Shown here piece after piece: positions 4,215 to 6,209 of a stretch of 6,209 nucleotides of DNA. The DNA comes from Planctomycetota bacterium (GTDB lineage: Bacteria; Planctomycetota; UBA1135; JALUZX01). The stretch covers positions 1 to 6,209 of the forward strand of contig JALUZX010000724.1 in assembly GCA_027011425.1 (NCBI GenBank). The letters are read 5' to 3'. The notes under the pieces are model-generated. The model saw nothing but the letters and a program-made list of their open reading frames with translations. It was not told the origin of the DNA and did not search any database. Both the position numbers and the translations under genes were made by a program. Numbering within the stretch: the first letter of the stretch is position 1; every line of letters begins with the position of its first letter.

Positions 4215-6209
4215 CTACAGGGTTCTCTTCTCGAGCTGGATCTCGAAGAACTCCAGGGTGTCGCCCTCGCGGATGTCGTCCCAGCCGTCCAGCATGAGGC
4301 CGCATTCGAATCCTGCCTTGACCTCCCGCACGTCGTCTTTCTCCCTTCTCAGGGAGGAGAGCTTGCCCTTGAAGATCTCCTTGCCCTCCCGGAGGAGACG
4401 AACCCGGGCGTTCCTCTGGACCAGGCCGTCCTGGACGATGCAGCCCGCGATGGATCGCTTCTGGAACTTGAAGACCTTCCGCACCTCGGCTCTCCCGAGG
4501 TGGATCTCTTTTTCGATGGGTTTGAGCTTGCCCTCGATGGCGTTCTTCACAGCCTCGATGACTTCGTAGATCACTTCGAAGTAGGCGATCTGCACGCCCC
4601 TCTCGTCGGCCTTGGCGCGGGCCAGTTCGTCGGCCTGGACGTTGAAGGCGAAGATGATGGCTCCCGAGGCCTCCGCCAGGTCCACGTCCGCCTCGGTCAC
4701 GGCGCCCACGGCCGCGTGCAGGACCTCCACGTCCACCTCTTCGTGCTTGAGTTCCATGATGGACTGCTTCAAGGGTTCCAGGGAACCCTTCACGTCCACC
4801 TTGAGAATCACCTTCAGGGTCTGGATCTGCTTCTTCCTGAGCTGCTCCGAGAGGGTCTCCAGTGTGACGATGCTCTTTTCGGCGAGACGTTTTTCCCTCT
4901 CCTGTTCCTTCCTCTTTTCCGCGACCCCCTTGGCCTTTTTCAAGTCCTTGGTGACGTAGAACTTCTCTCCCGCCTCGGGGAGTTCAGGGAGTCCCACGAC
5001 CTGCACGGGCCAGGAAGGGCCCGCCTTTGGGAGGGTCCTTCCCATGTCGTCCTTGATGAGCCGGATTCGGCCCACCGTGGCCCCGCAAAGCACGTTGTCG
5101 CCCTTTTGCAGGGAGCCGTTCTGCACCAGGAAGGTCACCACCGTGCCTTCCTCGGGGGTCTGCTTGGCCTCCAGGACGGTGCCCTGGCCCGGAAGGGTGG
5201 GGTCGGCCTTGAGGTCCAGGACTTCCGCCTCCAGGATGATCCGGTCCAGGAGTTCCGGGATCCCCTGGCCCGTCACTGCCGAGGTCTGCACCATTCCCAC
5301 GGTGCCGCCCCATTCCTCCGGGTTGAGCCCCAGGCTGGCCAGTTGCTGCATGGCCCGCATGGGGTTGGCGCCGGGCTTGTCCACTTTGTTGATGGCCACC
5401 ACGATCGGGACTTCGGCGGCCCTGGCGTGGTTGATGGCCTCCTCCGTGGTGGGCATCACGCCGTCGTCGGCGGCCACCACAAGAACGGCGATGTCCGTCA
5501 CCTGGGCGCCCCGGGCCCGCATCTGGGTGAAGGCCTCGTGGCCGGGTGTGTCGATGACCGTGATCTCCTGGCCCTTCTCGGTGACGACCCGGTAGGCGCC
5601 GATGTGCTGGGTGATCCCGCCGGCTTCGCTTGCCGCCACGTTGGCCTCCCGGATCCGGTCCAGGAGGGAGGTCTTGCCGTGGTCCACATGCCCCAGGACC
5701 GTGATGATCGGCGGCCGGGGAACCAGGTTCTCCGGCTTCGAAGCCTCTTTCTGGATTTCCTGGAGAAGGTCTTCCTCGGTCTCATGGGTCTCCTTGAAGA
5801 CCACTTTCCGGCCCAGGGCTTCCGCAGCCAGCTCAACCACGTGGTTCTCCAAGAAGGAATTGATCTGGGCCGTCACCTTGAGGTCCAGCATCAGGACCCG
5901 CAAAAGATCGCTCACCTTGATGCCAAGGGCCTGGGAGAGGTCCTTCACCGAAACGGGGGGCGAAACCACCACGGGCTTGGAGGGGTCCACCGCGGGAGAA
6001 GGGGCGACGGTGGTCTTCTTCTTGGGGAGAAGTTTTCCCTTTCCGCCTCCCTGGCGGCGGCCGAAGCCCGGCCAGGCCGTCCCGGCGCCCCCTCCGCCCC
6101 GGCTTGCACCGTGACGCCCGCGATGGGGCTCGCCTCTCCCGCCTCCAACGGGGGAGCGGGCCGCCCGGGTGCGGATATTCTGGAGGGCCCTCTCTCTCAG
6201 GTTCCTTTC
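4215..6209 (-). CDS. infB: Translation initiation factor IF-2 (5' end beyond the window)
   Basis: IF-2 is the GTPase that brings fMet-tRNA to the 30S subunit and promotes subunit joining. The frame is open to the right edge (664 codons visible), so the real start is outside. Counting from the edge, residues 1-72 are a Gly/Arg-rich linker; an IF2_N domain follows (PVSVKDLSQALGIKVSDLL, from about 85). The G domain has G1 GHVDHGKT (173-180), G2 GGITQHIG (197-204), G3 DTPGH (220-224), G4 NKVD (274-277) and G5 SAVTGQG (310-316), all intact. Domains II-IV follow, with the domain-III segment around LKVDVKGSLEPLKQSI and the C-terminal tRNA-binding barrel to EKRTL. Family members are commonly 700-1000 residues, so some 50-300 are missing. 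An in-frame GTG at 5990 would give a 591-residue product, but it interrupts continuous linker sequence and is not needed. It heads the visible operon, with DUF503 37 nt downstream. Confidence 0.97.
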   Translation of the reverse strand, partial: ERNLRERALQNIRTRAARSPVGGGRGEPHRGRHGASRGGGGAGTAWPGFGRRQGGGKGKLLPKKKTTVAPSPAVDPSKPVVVSPPVSVKDLSQALGIKVSDLLRVLMLDLKVTAQINSFLENHVVELAAEALGRKVVFKETHETEEDLLQEIQKEASKPENLVPRPPIITVLGHVDHGKTSLLDRIREANVAASEAGGITQHIGAYRVVTEKGQEITVIDTPGHEAFTQMRARGAQVTDIAVLVVAADDGVMPTTEEAINHARAAEVPIVVAINKVDKPGANPMRAMQQLASLGLNPEEWGGTVGMVQTSAVTGQGIPELLDRIILEAEVLDLKADPTLPGQGTVLEAKQTPEEGTVVTFLVQNGSLQKGDNVLCGATVGRIRLIKDDMGRTLPKAGPSWPVQVVGLPELPEAGEKFYVTKDLKKAKGVAEKRKEQEREKRLAEKSIVTLETLSEQLRKKQIQTLKVILKVDVKGSLEPLKQSIMELKHEEVDVEVLHAAVGAVTEADVDLAEASGAIIFAFNVQADELARAKADERGVQIAYFEVIYEVIEAVKNAIEGKLKPIEKEIHLGRAEVRKVFKFQKRSIAGCIVQDGLVQRNARVRLLREGKEIFKGKLSSLRREKDDVREVKAGFECGLMLDGWDDIREGDTLEFFEIQLEKRTL

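Noticed and set aside
1..6209. tRNA or rRNA genes, CRISPR arrays, insertion sequences, prophage genes
   Set aside because: No cloverleaf-like segment, regularly spaced repeat, terminal inverted repeat or transposase motif was seen, and coding covers nearly the whole window.

Overview
The window reads as a GC-rich bacterial chromosome segment with every supportable gene on the minus strand, so transcription runs from position 6209 towards 1. The right part is a conserved translation-factor cluster: infB (IF-2, its 5' end outside the window), a DUF503/YlxP-family gene and rbfA. The left part is a run of three genes for exported proteins: a secreted protein of unknown function with a LolA/LppX-like layout, a purple-acid-phosphatase-like metallophosphoesterase with an extra C-terminal domain, and a predicted lipoprotein of the DUF1460 (NlpC/P60-like) family, cut by the left edge.

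The order infB, DUF503, rbfA matches the nusA-infB operon of many bacteria. In those, truB commonly follows rbfA; here the three exported-protein genes follow instead. Spacing is tight: 37 nt from infB to DUF503, 25 nt from DUF503 to rbfA (using the ATG start), 8 nt from rbfA to the secreted protein, and a 4-nt stop/start overlap between the phosphoesterase and the DUF1460 gene. The only sizeable gap is 94 nt, upstream of the phosphoesterase. It holds a plausible sigma70-type promoter and so may separate a translation unit from an envelope unit.

The IF-2 functions in initiator tRNA delivery, RbfA in 30S maturation and cold adaptation, and DUF503 is uncharacterised but repeatedly found with them. 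The exported genes suggest envelope or periplasm work: phosphate-ester hydrolysis, cell-wall peptide or amide cleavage, and possibly lipid or hydrophobic-ligand handling. That these three cooperate is inference from adjacency only.

The lipoprotein signal and cleavable signal peptides fit a diderm (Gram-negative type) bacterium, such as Planctomycetota, Acidobacteriota or a related lineage. The sequence alone does not let me fix the phylum. I found no RNA genes, mobile elements, CRISPR arrays or convincing plus-strand genes; the long plus-strand frames are antisense shadows typical of high-GC coding DNA.
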